From Ganoderma boninense (Eukaryota; Basidiomycota; Agaricomycetes; Polyporales; Polyporaceae), in assembly GCA_002900995.3 (NCBI GenBank), contig CM035304.1:1951476-2015475 (forward strand): a stretch of 64,000 nt of DNA, given 5' to 3'. Within the stretch, counting starts at the first letter, position 1; every line of letters begins with the position of its first letter. Both the position numbers and the translations under genes were made by a program. Positions 22,193 through 34,031 of the stretch are shown here, in pieces. The notes beneath the pieces were generated by a model that was given only the letters and a program-made list of their open reading frames with translations, made no database searches and was not told where the DNA came from.

Positions 22193-22266
22193 GGCCGACT
22201 AGCTCAGTTGGTTAGAGCGTGGTGCTAATAACGCCAAGGTCGTCGGTTCGATCCCGGCGTTGGCCA
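22193..22266 (+). tRNA. tRNA-Ile(AAT)
   Basis: This is a 74-nt cloverleaf with anticodon AAT at 22227-22229 and no intron. The A and B boxes are intact and a T-run follows directly as a Pol III terminator. It is an inverted near-duplicate of the tRNA at 14664-14737. Confidence 0.96.
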
Positions 22267-22517
22267 TTTTTGTCGGGTGACATCATGTCGACTGCGCTGC
22301 GGAGTGCGTGGCACACAGCCGCGCTCCGGCTCGACCGCACACTTGCTTCCCGCTCGCCACGACATCCCTTCCCAACACTCTCAGACTGTCTGCCCTGCTT
22401 CACATCTGCTGCGGCCTCTTGGACTTTTGGGATAGCCTCTTCGCGCGCCTTGCGGCCGTCTGTGACAATTAGTTGACAAGCACTAGCCTTCTTGGTCTAC
22501 TCTTTGACACCCCCATC

Positions 22518-25500
22518 ATGGCACTTGAGCGAAAACGAGCTGGCGAGGGCTCCTCCTCGTCCGGGCGAGCAGCTTATGGGGCGAACCCCCGCGCGGCCCC
22601 GGTGTACGCCCAATACCGAAGCGAATCCCCGCCAGCCTCCGCCTACTTCTCCCACTTCGCCGGACAGGACCACGAACTCCAGCCGACGACCCCAGATGCG
22701 CAGGCCCACTTCGCATACAGCACTACACTCCGGAGACACACGCTCGAGGGACCGCTTGGCATACCGTCCACGCCGCTACGCAGCAGCTTACCGTCGATAG
22801 GGGAGCTCAAGAACGCTATGGAGGTGGAGGGCGTGAGGGGTGTCTGGGAGCGGACGGTCGGGAGGCTGTTCGCCGCGCTCTCTGGTCATCGGGACCAGCA
22901 CGAGTTCTTGCCAACACATCGGGCGGAGGTGAAGAAGGAGAGTGCGTCTGCGCGGTTTGCGCACTCATCGATAGAGGTGCGTCGCATTTACGGATTCCGT
23001 CCCTGTCGCCCTTCCTTGACGTTCGCGCAGGAGACAATATTGCATTTTGGCACATCCGCAACGCATGGGCTGCCGCTCAGGAGGGTACAAGAGCTCCTGC
23101 AGACCCATGGCTACAACGAGTTCTCTGTGGACGCGCCCGAACCCCTCCTGGTCAAGTTTGCCAAGACGATATACGAGAACCCCCTCATCCTCCTCTTGTG
23201 CGGGAGCGCAGGGGTCAGCGCGGTCATGGGCAATATTGATGACGCCATCAGCATAACTGTCGCGGTGTTCATCGTGTTAACAGGTGAGCTACCATATCTG
23301 CTTTGGTCTCGTTTGTGCGAAGGGAGGAGCGGGGCTTTTGGGAATTCGAACGAGGTCCTTACATGAGATTCTCATCATGTACCGGCGAAGATGTCATGAG
23401 GCGAGAGGTTCGCGCGTCACGGCCGCGTGCAGCCCAGGCATTCCAGAAGTACGTGGCTGTGCGTCCACCCGTCTTCTCCTGGTGCATGAGGCGTCATGTT
23501 GCCTGGGCTTACTGAATCGCAGCCGGAGCAGCAGAAGTGGAACACGTTTGGTGTATGAATTTCCATTGTCTTGGTGGCCTGCCCAACTCTGCTGCTTGAA
23601 CATCTCTAAATGCGCCGTTTGCATCGGCTGGTGGGAATAACACATTCTGCGGAGACGTCGAACGAGCCAAACGCGACATGACACGACGGGAGGATGATCC
23701 AATGAATGGACCGCCCCGAGCCCGCGAAATACCGCGTCGTCCGCGTTGTTATCGGGGCTTAATGGACCGTGGCGTATTCTTGACCAATATTGGACCGAGG
23801 CGTGACACATCGAGAGAGGTTCGTGCTAACTCGCGTACCGATACTGTTTTTCTATAGTTGGATTTGTTCAAGAGCAGCGGTCAGAGAAGAGCTTAGAGGC
23901 CCTCAACAAACTCGTGCCCCATCATTGTCATCTCATCCGGTATGCCCAGCCATACAGTCACTGCAGCGCAGAATGAACTCACAAATACTACAGCGACGGC
24001 AAACCCTTGCACGTCCTCGCGAATGAGCTTGTCCCTGGAGACATCGTCACGTTCACCACTGGCGACCGTGTCCCTGCAGACGTTCGGCTCATCTCCGCCG
24101 TGGATCTGGAGGTGGACGAGAGCAGTTTGACGGGTGAGACGACAACGCGCAGGAAGGACATCGAGACTTGCATCTCCATGGGCATTCCCAACGGGCATGC
24201 CAACGGATATGCGAATGGGTACGCGAACGGATACGCATCTCCAGCAGAACCCGTTGCGCTCGCGGACAGGACATGCGTCGCGTACATGGGAACGCTCGTA
24301 CGGAACGGTGCGTAAAGTCGCCATGGTATCGCGTAAGAATGACCCTCATCGTGTGTATTTTCAGGTCGCGGAACAGGCGTAGTCATTGCCACCGGGACAC
24401 AGACCGAGTTTGGGATGATCTTCGCCATGATGCAAGAGATCGAGGAGAAGCGGACGCCCCTGCAGCTGAGCATGGACGAGCTCGCCAAGAAGCTCTCCAT
24501 AATTTCCTTCGGTATCATCGGCATCATTTGCATCCTTGGCGTCATCCAACATCGCTCCTGGCTCGACATGTTCACTATCGGAGGTGCGCACTGGCTCAGG
24601 TATGGGGGTGTCGAGCCGTCTAACCGTGGCTTTTGGTGAAGCGCAGTCTCACTTGCTGTTGCGGCCATCCCCGAAGGTCTCCCCATCGTGACGACCGTCA
24701 CGCTTGCACTCGGTGTCCTGCGCATGTCGCGCCGCAAGGCGATCGTCAAGAAGCTCCACTCAGTGGAGGCGTTGGGCTCCATCTCGGTCATCTGCTCGGA
24801 CAAGACGGGTACCCTGACGAAGAACGAGCAAACGGTCACCGAGCTGTACACAGTGGACGAGGCCATCTCGCTCGACCCCTCATTAACTACGCCTCCGAAC
24901 GTGCATGTCACCCCTGCTCTCCGCAAGACGCTCACGATAGGCTCGGTCTGCAACAACGCGATCCGGAACGAAGAGGGCCAGTATGTCGGCCAGTCGACGG
25001 ACGTCGCGCTCCTCAACGTGCTGGGGCTCTTCAACATGGTGGACCAGCGGCAGGAGTTCACACGGAGCTCCGAGCTGCCCTTCAGCTCGGAGCGCAAGTA
25101 CATGGCCGTCAGCGGCACGCACGGCGGCGCGTCGCACGGGCCCGCGGTCAACGGCCAGCCCCGCGAGATGTACTACATCAAGGGCTCGATCGACGCGATC
25201 CTCGACCGGTGCAAGTTCTACTACGTCTCGGACGAGTCGACGCCCGCTCTCGACGCCAACACGCGCAACGTCATCCTCTCGAAGGCGCAGACGACCGCCG
25301 CACGCGGGCTGCGCGTCATCGCGCTCGCATATGGTTATGGGCCCGTCGAGTCGACGCCCGTCCCATCGGCGCCGTCGAGCCGCGCGGGGACCCCGAGCAC
25401 GCAGCTGGACCGCGAGAAGACGAACCTCGTGTTCGCGGGCTTCCAGGCGATGCTGGACCCGCCGCGCAAGGGTGTCGCGGATGCGATCGGGCTGCTGCAG

Positions 25501-26764
25501 AGCGGGGGCGTGCAGGTGGTGATGATCACGGGGGACGCGGAGGAGACGGCGCTGTCGATCGCGCGGTCGCTCGGGCTGCGCGTGGCGGGCAGGGCGGGTG
25601 CCTGACGGGCCGGGCGATGGACCGGATGAGCAAGCAGCAGCTGCGGGAGGCGGTGGGCGGGGTGAGCGTGTTCGCGCGCACGACGCCGAAGCACAAGATG
25701 GCGATCGTGGAGGCGTTCCAGAGCCGCGGCGCGGTCGTCGCGATGACGGGGGACGGGGTGAACGACGCGCCCGCGCTGAAGATGGCGGACATCGGGGTGT
25801 CGATGGGCAAGAGCGGGACGGACGTCGCGAAGGAGGCGGCGGACATGATCCTCGTGGACGACAACTTCAGCACTATCCTCCCTGCGGTGGAAGAAGGTAT
25901 GTGTGATCTTCGTCTGTTCGGCGGTGTCGTGTTTCTATGAGGGCTGACGGTCGGCGTGCTTCACAGGCAAATTCATCTTCCACAACATTCAAAACTTCCT
26001 CTCCTTCCAGCTCAGTACCGCATGTGCCGCGTTGACCTTGATCACTCTCAGCACGTTCTTCGGACTGAGCAACCCTCTCAATGCGATGCAGATCCTATTT
26101 ATCAACATTCTCATGGACGGTTCGTGTGCTCCCCCCTTGATCTTCATCACTACTATGATTATTAACTCAACGTGAAAACAGGACCTCCAAGCCAGTCTCT
26201 TGGTGTAGACCCTGTAGATCCGCAAGTCATGCGCAGACCCCCTAGAAGGAAGGACGCACCCATCATCAGCCAGCGTCTTGTATACCGTGTACTATTCTCC
26301 GCCTCGATGATCGTGGTCGGGACCCTGTTTGTCTACATCTATGCGCTCTCGGACGACCAAGGAATGTCTCGACGAGAACAGACTATGGTGCGTCCCTTTG
26401 CCCACATCCTGTTTTCGTGTTGCCGCATATTGATCGAACATCGATATGGTCTGCGTAGACGTTCACTTGCTTTGTATTCCTCGACCTCGTCTCTGCGGTA
26501 CAAAATCGTGGACTCGGGTGCGGCCTCACACAAAACCGGATGCTGGTCACGACGGTCTCCACGTCGTTCCTGGTGCAGCTCGCGCTCATCTACGTCCCGT
26601 TCCTCCAAAGCATCTTCCAAACCGAGGCGCTCAGCTCCACGGACCTGTGGACGCTTATCGCGCTGGGGGGTGTCTCGGCCGGGCTGCATGAGGCGCGGAG
26701 GAAGTACGAGAGGTCGTTGAACGCGACCGTGACGTATTCGAGTTCGGTGGAGGAGCTGGCATGA
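22518..26764 (+). CDS. PMR1: Golgi Ca2+/Mn2+ P-type ATPase with apparent frameshift
   Basis: This is an SPCA-class P-type ATPase that pumps Ca2+ and Mn2+ into the Golgi. Exons: 22518-22976, 23031-23283, 23858-23939, 23994-24307, 24365-24583, 24647-25896, 25967-26119, 26182-26387 and 26459-26764. Seen in order: a variable N-terminus, the LTGET actuator loop, AAIPEGLP in M4, phosphorylated Asp494 in [24 protein letters not shown], and in M6 [14 protein letters not shown], the PMR1 signature. Exon 6 is 1 nt short of a consistent frame. The first frame stops at 25603-25605, and the conserved continuation [10 protein letters not shown] is read one frame over. With one base more the product would be about 1,080 residues. 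A sequencing error is as likely as a real mutation. Intron 2 is unusually long (574 nt). Confidence 0.9.
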
Positions 26765-27747
26765 GGGAGCAGAAGACACGAAGACATGAGACATACTATA
26801 TAGAGGGTGGTAATATATCCATGGTATTTATTCTTGTGATGATCCTGTCTTCGTGTGAGACTGCACAGACATGTCTCTCTGCGACCCACAGGGCCTAGCC
26901 ATTGTGATTCGGATGTGATGTGTCGTGTTTTTATGACCTTCCCGCGAACGATGACCTATCGGACCTACACAATCTCCAAGAAGCACTATTTTGTGATCCA
27001 GCGTGGAACGAGGAAAACTGGCCGCCGCCTGATGCAACGCCTCAGAGCTGTGCCGATGCTGCCCTGTGTCTGTCTTAAGGATCCATGGAGGCAAGGAGAT
27101 AGAAGTATGTGATATGTTCCGTTGCTCTTGTCTGGAAATTATTGATATTGTATACTGTAGATGCTTGTGGATCACAGGGCCGCACCCGACATTCGGTGCT
27201 CGACTTTCAACTCCTCGGTGACACCAAGTTTTGTTTATCTTCTATAGGTTTTGAATCCGAAAAAGGCAATTTTCGGCAGACGCAGAAGCGCTCGGTGAAT
27301 CCGACGCTCGACATGCGGCCACCCTGACCGTCCCGCTCCCGTTGCAGATGCCGCTCATGTCCCTTACACGACGTTGTCCGCTCTAGCTTCTGAGATGCAT
27401 ATGCTTCTGGGGACTTGCCTGTCTTTTTTGCGCTGACGGAGGAAGAAGCTAGGATATCAACGGAAGAAACACTGAATGAGGTGCGTCGTTCTGAATTCAT
27501 CGTCTCAACATTCCGTGGTGGGTTTTACCCTTCTGATAAACATGTTCAGTTGCCTAACAAATGAGGGACACGGATCGACGCTGAGATTCCCGTTACATGG
27601 TATGAGTCTCAATTCACCTCTCCTGCGACTGTCAACATTTCACCACAAGTTTGGATGCTCACAAGCCAGTACGTATTCTCCTTATCCTCGGACATAAATG
27701 ACTGAAGGAAAGCCGCTTGGCAGCAACGCTACTTAGGTGCACATCAT
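26765..27747. other. intergenic; possible upstream exons near 27427-27690
   Basis: Most of the stretch has no gene signal. Coding-like patches on the plus strand (LTEEEARISTEETLNE near 27433; LHVWMLTSQ across a putative intron near 27600-27650) may be exons of the gene ending at 27956, but the frames could not be joined. Confidence 0.3.
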
Positions 27748-27956
27748 GGCCATTGACCGACGTTCACAAAATCATGGTCTGCTTGATGCTTACGCGCATG
27801 CTGTAGTGGTTGATGGGATGGCCATACCAGAGGATGTACTCATGTCAGGAGGATTGTTGTTCACTGTTCAGACACTTGCGGAATGGAAGAGAAAGGTGAG
27901 CTGATGACTTAATACCAGGTTACGCATATGGTAACATTCAGGCTCGGAATCAATGA
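27748..27956 (+). CDS. C-terminal exons of an unknown protein
   Basis: A coding-like exon from ATG 27748 (MAIDRRSQNHGLLDAYAHAV) runs to a GTGAGC donor at 27898. A short intron ends in TTCAG at 27941, and the last exon ends in TGA at 27954-27956. The patch reads VVVDGMAIPEDVLMSGGLLF and ends WKRKARNQ. An acceptor (CTTAG) lies just upstream of the ATG, so this is probably the 3' part of a longer gene. No family is recognised. It may be a relic. Confidence 0.35.
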
Positions 27957-28460
27957 GGTACGACCACAATCCGAAGCTCAGCTCCGTATGAACTTCGGGA
28001 CCCCGGCCTTCCAGGTCGAAACGACTGAGGATTTGGATACGTTCTCTCTATGCAAGTCTCCTCCGCTGCCACCTTGAGAAGTATCGGGCTACCCATACAC
28101 ACTCCAGAAGGGCACGGCGCATTGAGGGCGGGCGACAGCCCGGCCGATGTGCGCAGTTTAGTCAAGTGGTAGTCACTGAAGCTATGTTGGCTGAATATGG
28201 CACACATGTCGGTGTTGTTTACTCCAATTCAAGTCTCGATGGATAGACATTATTGTATATATCAAATAAGCTGTAAATATCAATTAAGAGGCTCAAGCCT
28301 GCCAGGCTGAAAACTCCCTTTCCGGGGCAACGGCACGGGAAACTGCTAGTGTTGATAATAATGCTAGCCTACTCGTAAGCACTCACAGTACTCATTGACA
28401 CTACTTCTAATCATGCAGTACCCGTCTCCAGGCTGATAACCCCCCCGACCGGCACGACGA
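27957..28460. other. intergenic
   Basis: No gene is supported. Confidence 0.45.
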
Positions 28461-29701
28461 CTACGATCGGCGTTCATGTCCTCCGCGTAAGCGGTCAAGG
28501 ACTTCCGTCCATGCCTTCCCCGGCTCCCTAAGGTAACGACGGAATTGGGGAGACAAACGCGGGAATAGCCCGCCCACGAAGGCGGACAACGCCTCTACTA
28601 CCTCGGGCGTAACATTCTCTTTCCTCCGGTCGTCGGCGATGAACAACTGGCGGAGCGGATGTGCCGCAGCTACAAGGACACCATGCGGCGGCAGCGTCTC
28701 CAGTTTCACAGTATGGTCGAGGTATGGGAGGACAAGCTTCTGCAGGTTTGTGCAGGAGCGCGCGAGAGAAAGGAGGACGAGCGGGGTGGGCACCGGCCCG
28801 TCTGCGTGCCACGCGCGAAACACCAGCAGGAGCGCACGCAGAGACGGCCAAGCAGCAGCCAGCTCGGCGAACACATCATCACTAGAGGACAGCGCGACGC
28901 GCCCGGTGAACGTGAGCCGAAGCGAGTGCAGACCGCGTAGCTTGAACGAAGGGCGGAGGAACTGCACGAGAGGAATGGCGGCGTCGCGAGCGGAGGCAGA
29001 TAAGCGTGCAGTGCCAACAGAGATGTCGAGATTGCGGAACGCAGTAGGGGAAAATGGTGCGACGATGGCTGCGAAGAGGTCGTGTGGGTGCAGGCCCGGG
29101 TCTCCGCCGCCGCCGACTCGGCTGTGGTCGAGGAGCGCTATCTTGGCGTATTGGAGAGCGGGAAACGACCACGTTGGGAAGATCGCAGCGAGATCGGGAG
29201 ACGCCCCGTGGACGGTGAGCTTTTGTAAAGATTCATTTTCCGATGGTCGAATTGTGGAGCCTGTGTCTAGGAAGATGCCCACCTCCAGCTCTGTGAGCCG
29301 AAGTTTGGAGAGAAGAGTGTGGACGTTGCCGTGCGGAAGAGCTGCAAATATCTCGACCATCCGCAAGTGCTGAAACCACATCAGCTCATCGACGAACCCC
29401 ATGGCAGGCGGATGAGTTCCCATGAAAGTGATCTCCTTGAGGAATGGCGCGGCGTTCCGAACGGAGGGCAGGATGTTGTCTGAGCCCACACAGTCAGCCC
29501 GATCAGGACTGAATATCAACTGCACCACGCTCGGCGAGAGCAGGCGTGCAATGTCCTCGTGGGCGTTCACAGACAACGTCTTGGGCCACGCGAAGACGAG
29601 TAGAGACGGAAAGACTGTTCGTCCGCCGTTGTGCGCCACGACGGCTCGAGAAATCTCTGCGTGCAGGTCGTTCAGTCTGTACAACTCCCCAGTGCTGACA
29701 T

Positions 29702-31274
29702 CTGCGGGGGCGCAAAACGATTGCAATTCTGTATACGATGTCAATGTAATGCTGGCTTATATTGAATACCATTACATAACGGGATTGCCGATTTGAAGTT
29801 TGTATTGCCATTACAAAGGAGTGGTTATTAACGGATTGGCAAGGTAAACCTCGGATTGCATTGCAAACCTTCGGGGGGTGCATTGCAAACCTCAGCGGCG
29901 GAAGGTAACAATTTACATGGCAGGCAGGGATCCCAAAAATACACAGTGCAGAGGAGTTGGTACGCATACAAGCTGACACCCGCAGGTGGAATAGCGAAAA
30001 AGGGTGGATTTTATTGACAACTACTAAGAAGGCACAAAACACCGGAAGCATGGGTACTATTATACGCAGAAGAGAGAGCAGAACGCCAGGAGGCAGATTG
30101 CAGGCAAAGACAGGTATAAACAATGAAAATCGAGAACTTACCTCTCCTAGCAACATGAGGTTGAACGCAGTGCAGGGGTACGTCGTAGAAAAGGCAATGG
30201 AAGGAGGAGGAAGGAGATGACAATGAGAAGAGCCGGCGCATAGATGGGATTATGGCAGGGTGACCGAGAATAATCAACTCACCTTCTCGAGGCTTCCGAA
30301 GTCAGACAGCAGACGGTGCCCAATGAAGTGGTAGATTGCAAAAGAGACGCATATAGTCGTCGTTGAGGGAGGAGGAGGAGGAGGAGGAGGAGGAGGAGGA
30401 GGAGGAGGAGGATGGAGAGGCGCATATAGGGACTTACCGGGGGGACGTTGGGGTCAGGTCGGCATTGTATATCCTGCGGGAGGATGGTAATCAGTACAAC
30501 TTTGGGGATATGTTCACAAGACCCCGGTAACGAAAATGTGGAACTCAATATTGAATGGATAGGTGATGGTGGGCGAAAAGAAAGAGGTTTTCGGAGGAGC
30601 GGCGAGGAGGGAGCAGTGTTATAAAGGGCAGGATAATCGAGTGACAGGTATTGAACTTACCGCCAAGGCTGAGCCCGGGCCCCGTGAAAACGCACGGGCC
30701 ACCCAACACTGACAAATCAGCCATACGGAACCATCGCAGCTGCCTCCTCTCTGCATACGTAGCCTGCTAATGCGGGGAGAATAAGTAATCGCTCACCATA
30801 TCAAGGGCATCGACCCGAATTTTTGACTTGCTCACATCTCAGAGGGCATTGTGGGCGTGTCGCGGTGCATCCTGCTCAGATATGGATGTGGGTATTGAGG
30901 GTCGAACGCGACAGGTTACATAGCTGCAAGGGAAGAGAGCGACGATGATGAACCAAGTGGAGTGCCGACAGTGGTGGGGGAGAAGAGACGATGCGGAATG
31001 GAGTGAAGCGCCGAAGGGCCCCAGGACTCCGAGTCGAACCACCCGCCCGCCACCATGTTTTCCCTCGAACCGGCGGACAGATTACAAGGTTATTGACTAT
31101 CAAATCCTTGACGATTTTATGATAATACAATGGCATTGAATATCGTAGCACTGACATAATGACTACAACCTCGCCAATTGCAGGTTTGCAGCTGCAAGGT
31201 GATGCATTGCAAACTCCACCCGCCCCGTTATGGTATGCAAACCTGGGCAGGCGTGGTAACTGCATTTCCACGGG
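29702..31274. mobile_element. insertion of unknown type inside F-box exon 2
   Basis: This is the extra DNA that separates the two halves of the F-box gene. TGCATTGCAAAC occurs near both ends (29862 and 29881 on the left, about 31203 on the right). ATACCAT..AACGGG near the left end has an inverted counterpart near the right end. No transposase is seen. It holds a (GGA)n microsatellite. The exact ends and target duplication were not resolved, so a TE origin is inferred. Confidence 0.45.
30367..30413. repeat. (GGA)n microsatellite
   Basis: About 15 uninterrupted GGA units lie inside the inserted DNA at 29702-31274. Confidence 0.9.
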
Positions 31275-31725
31275 TTAGCGCTTTTGCTGATGGAAGTTCA
31301 GCTCGCGGACCATCTGCCCGTAGTGCAAGAAGCGAGCCCAGCGAGCGTGGTCATTCCACAATTGACCGTCGACGATCTGCCGTGAGTTCCGAATCAGACT
31401 TTGAATCAGTGCAACGATAGTGAACCGCAATGAAACGACGTACGGTCTGAAGAATTTCGACATGGTGAAGCGGCTGATGGCGGCGACTGCCTGTTCTGTC
31501 CGGCGGTCCTAGGAGAAACCATAAAGGTAGCGGGCTGTGAAGTGTGGACCACAGTAGACGGAGGGCAGGATCGGAGAATGCACGGGACACCCGAGCACAT
31601 CGAGCCAGGTCGGCATGCCCTGGGAGGCCGCGAAGAAAATCCAGGATGTGCCTTAGAACGTCGTGGTTCAGTACCACCGTGCCGGTGGTATCACTGTCAT
31701 GTCGGATATGCTTTCCATCTGTCAT

Positions 31726-31991
31726 CGTCTGGAGAATACGACGTTGTCACGAGGTGAGATTCCGCATTGACATGTGAATACTTCAAGAATACCTAGATTG
31801 AGCTTACGCTCGTATGTACACTCGCGGCCAGTGGAGGTGGGTGAGGATCGGATAGACTCAAGGAGGAGGGAGAGAACCAAATTGGTCAGCAACACGAGCC
31901 AGGCGAAACATTACAAACACGACGCATTTCGGACGTATTAGTCACTAGGCTGCAAGTTAGCTCGGCCCGGCCACTCTACATGCAACCTGAA
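31726..31991. other. intergenic between tandem F-box genes
   Basis: Short spacer holding the promoter of the downstream minus-strand copy. Confidence 0.4.
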
Positions 31992-33634
31992 TTATTCGCC
32001 CACGCCGCGTTTAGTATGGCGTCCGCGCCGCAAGCCGACAAACACCTCTGTCCATGGTTCCCTCCCCTTGCGGTGATGACGAACGTCCGAGGAAAGCGAC
32101 AGACACGGGAAAAGCTCGCCCACGAAAACGGTCAACGCTCTCACCGCCTCTCGTGTAACATTCAATTTTGAATTCTTCGCCGGGTCATCCGGAATGCATA
32201 ACCGGCGGAGCTGAGGATGCATAACATGCAGTGTGCCTCTGGCCGGAAGCGTCTCGAGGTCGATGGTGTAGTCGAGATACGGGAGGACGAGCTCCTGCAG
32301 GTCGTGGCATGAGCGCGCGAACGCAAGGAGTACGAGGGGCGTGGGGACCGGCCCGTCCGTATGCCAGCTCGGAAACTCCAGCTCCAGCGACTTAAGGTTT
32401 GGCCACGCCTCAGCGAGCTCGGCGAACGCGTCGTCGTCGGCACACAGCTTGACATACCAGTCGTGGACCCTTAACGTGAAGGACTCCAGGCTGTGCAGCT
32501 GGAACGTCGGACGGAGAAACTGGGCGAGCGGCAAGGGGTCAGCACGGCGGGGAGAGGACGCGCCGCTGAGTGAAATATGGAGCGAGCGCAGGGTGGCATG
32601 GGGGAGCGGTGCGACGATGGCAGCGGCCAGCTCGGGTTGGTAGATGTCTCTGCTGTGGCTGCTCTCGTCGAAGACGGAAATCGTGGCATGTTCGAGAGAA
32701 GGGAGCGACCACGGCGGGAGCATTGCGACCAGATCTCCAGGTGCTCCGTGGATGTCGAGTACACGCAAAGATGCAGCAGTCAAAGTAGTAACCTCGAGCA
32801 GTGCGCTCCCTGGGCTGAGGGATACCCGCAGGTGGGCCAGGCGAAGCGTAGATAGAGCGGCGTGGATGTTGCGGCGCGTCACAGGTGCGGTCATTTGGAT
32901 GGTTCGCAGGTTTTGAAACTTTGCCAGCTCGTCAACGATCCAGAGCAGTGACACCTGAGGGGAGGCAGAGGTGTCAATGAATGCCTCTATCAACGGCGCC
33001 ATGCATCGAATGCCGACGAAGATGCCCTTGAGGGCCATGGCGTGGTGATGGGTGATCCATGTCATAATCATGTTGGTGTTACTGTGTGGTATCACAGTCG
33101 ATTTCAAAGCGAGGGTGCGTAGAGAGAGGAAGACTGCCTCTTCGTCGTTGTGCTCCACCAGGGCTGTCAGGAGTGTCAGGGTGTGATCCTCAGTTTCTTC
33201 GTCCAAATAAAGGGTCAGTTCTCGGACTAGACGCACATAGTGCAAGAACCGATTCCGATAACCAGGCTCATTCCATAACTTTGTATAGAGAACCTGGCAG
33301 ATCTATTCAGGCTTCCGCTAACAATTTCATCGCAAAAACGAAGGAAACTTACTCTCGCTAAAAGCTCAGCTGAATTCCTTCGTTTGCAGTGTATTGGGGT
33401 CCAGGAAGGTGCGAGGAGAAGCCACAAAGGCGTAGGACAAGAAAGGACGGACCACAAGAGACGGAGGGCAAAAGTGGAAGAGGTACGAGACAACCATGCA
33501 CATCGAGCGAGGGCGATACGAGCTGCGGGATTTCGTTCCCTCATCCCCACATGGAGAAAATCCAGCGTGTGTAAGAGGATGTCGAAGTTCAGTACAACCG
33601 CGGGACCGTCGCGATCATTCGCATCTATCGCCAT
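31992..33634 (-). CDS. F-box protein with LRR-like C-terminus
   Basis: The deduced protein has 527 residues from two exons, 33353-33634 and 31992-33293, with an intron GTAAGT..CAG. The N-terminal F-box reads LNFDILLHTLDFLHV, then LARCAWLSRTSSTFALRLLW. The large C-terminal part has repeating hydrophobic lines typical of an LRR-like solenoid: LRLAHLRVSLSP, LPSLEHATISVF, TLRSLHISLS, LKSLELEFPSW, LQELVLPYLDYTIDLETLPARG. It is a likely substrate adaptor for an SCF ubiquitin ligase; the target is unknown. Exon 1 has the same length (282 nt) as that of the split paralogue next to it. It appears intact. Confidence 0.85.
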
Positions 33635-34031
33635 CTGGTTGAAACTTGGACGAACACCTGCAAGGTACGCGTGGATTCGCGGTCAGAAACGAAATGTCAG
33701 AAGGGATCCTCAAATACCTCGATTGAGATCGCAGTCAATCACACAAATAACAAATAACGGGGGATGGATGAGGTTGGGCCACCCGCGACGACGCTGACGG
33801 CTGAGGAGAGGGATGGAAAATAGACACACGTCGCCAGGGGCAAGCGTCTATTCGAAGTGTTGTCGACGTTACCCGCTGCGATTATAAACACGATGGAACC
33901 ACAGGACACGGTCTGATTTGATCCAGAGGCGAAAGGCCCGGGAGCACAACCGAATAATGCTCAGACCAGAAACCTGCAGGAACCCGCCCTAGCCGAGTCT
34001 CACCTCGCACCTCGCAATAGTGCTAGCACTG
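33635..34031. other. intergenic
   Basis: This holds the 5' flank of the F-box gene and the 3' flank of the membrane protein gene. Nothing else is seen. Confidence 0.4.

Larger units (their letters stand above)
28461..31725 (-). pseudogene. F-box/LRR-like gene split by an insertion
   Basis: The 5' part is exon 1 at 31444-31725 (94 codons; F-box HDVLRHILDFL, LARCARVSRAFSDPALRLLW). It is followed by the start of exon 2 from 31376 (QLWNDHARWARFLHYGQMVREL), which stops at 31275. The homologous remainder resumes at about 29699 (TGELYRLNDLHAEISRAVVAHN) and continues to the stop at 28461. It has the LRR-like lines FPALQYAKIAL, SLRALLLVF, LQKLVLPYL and LETLPPHG. The intact paralogue at 31992-33634 is collinear over both halves, so about 1.6 kb has entered exon 2. 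No donor in the correct phase precedes the stop, hence pseudogene. F-box proteins of this type are SCF ubiquitin-ligase adaptors expanded in agaricomycetes. Confidence 0.75.

Noticed and set aside
25580..25590. 11-nt GTGGCGGGCAG intron that would restore the PMR1 frame
   Set aside because: Far below any workable intron length; a base error or true deletion is more likely.
29503..30156. Long minus-strand frames inside the inserted DNA
   Set aside because: No transposase, reverse transcriptase or other element motif; composition is repeat-like.
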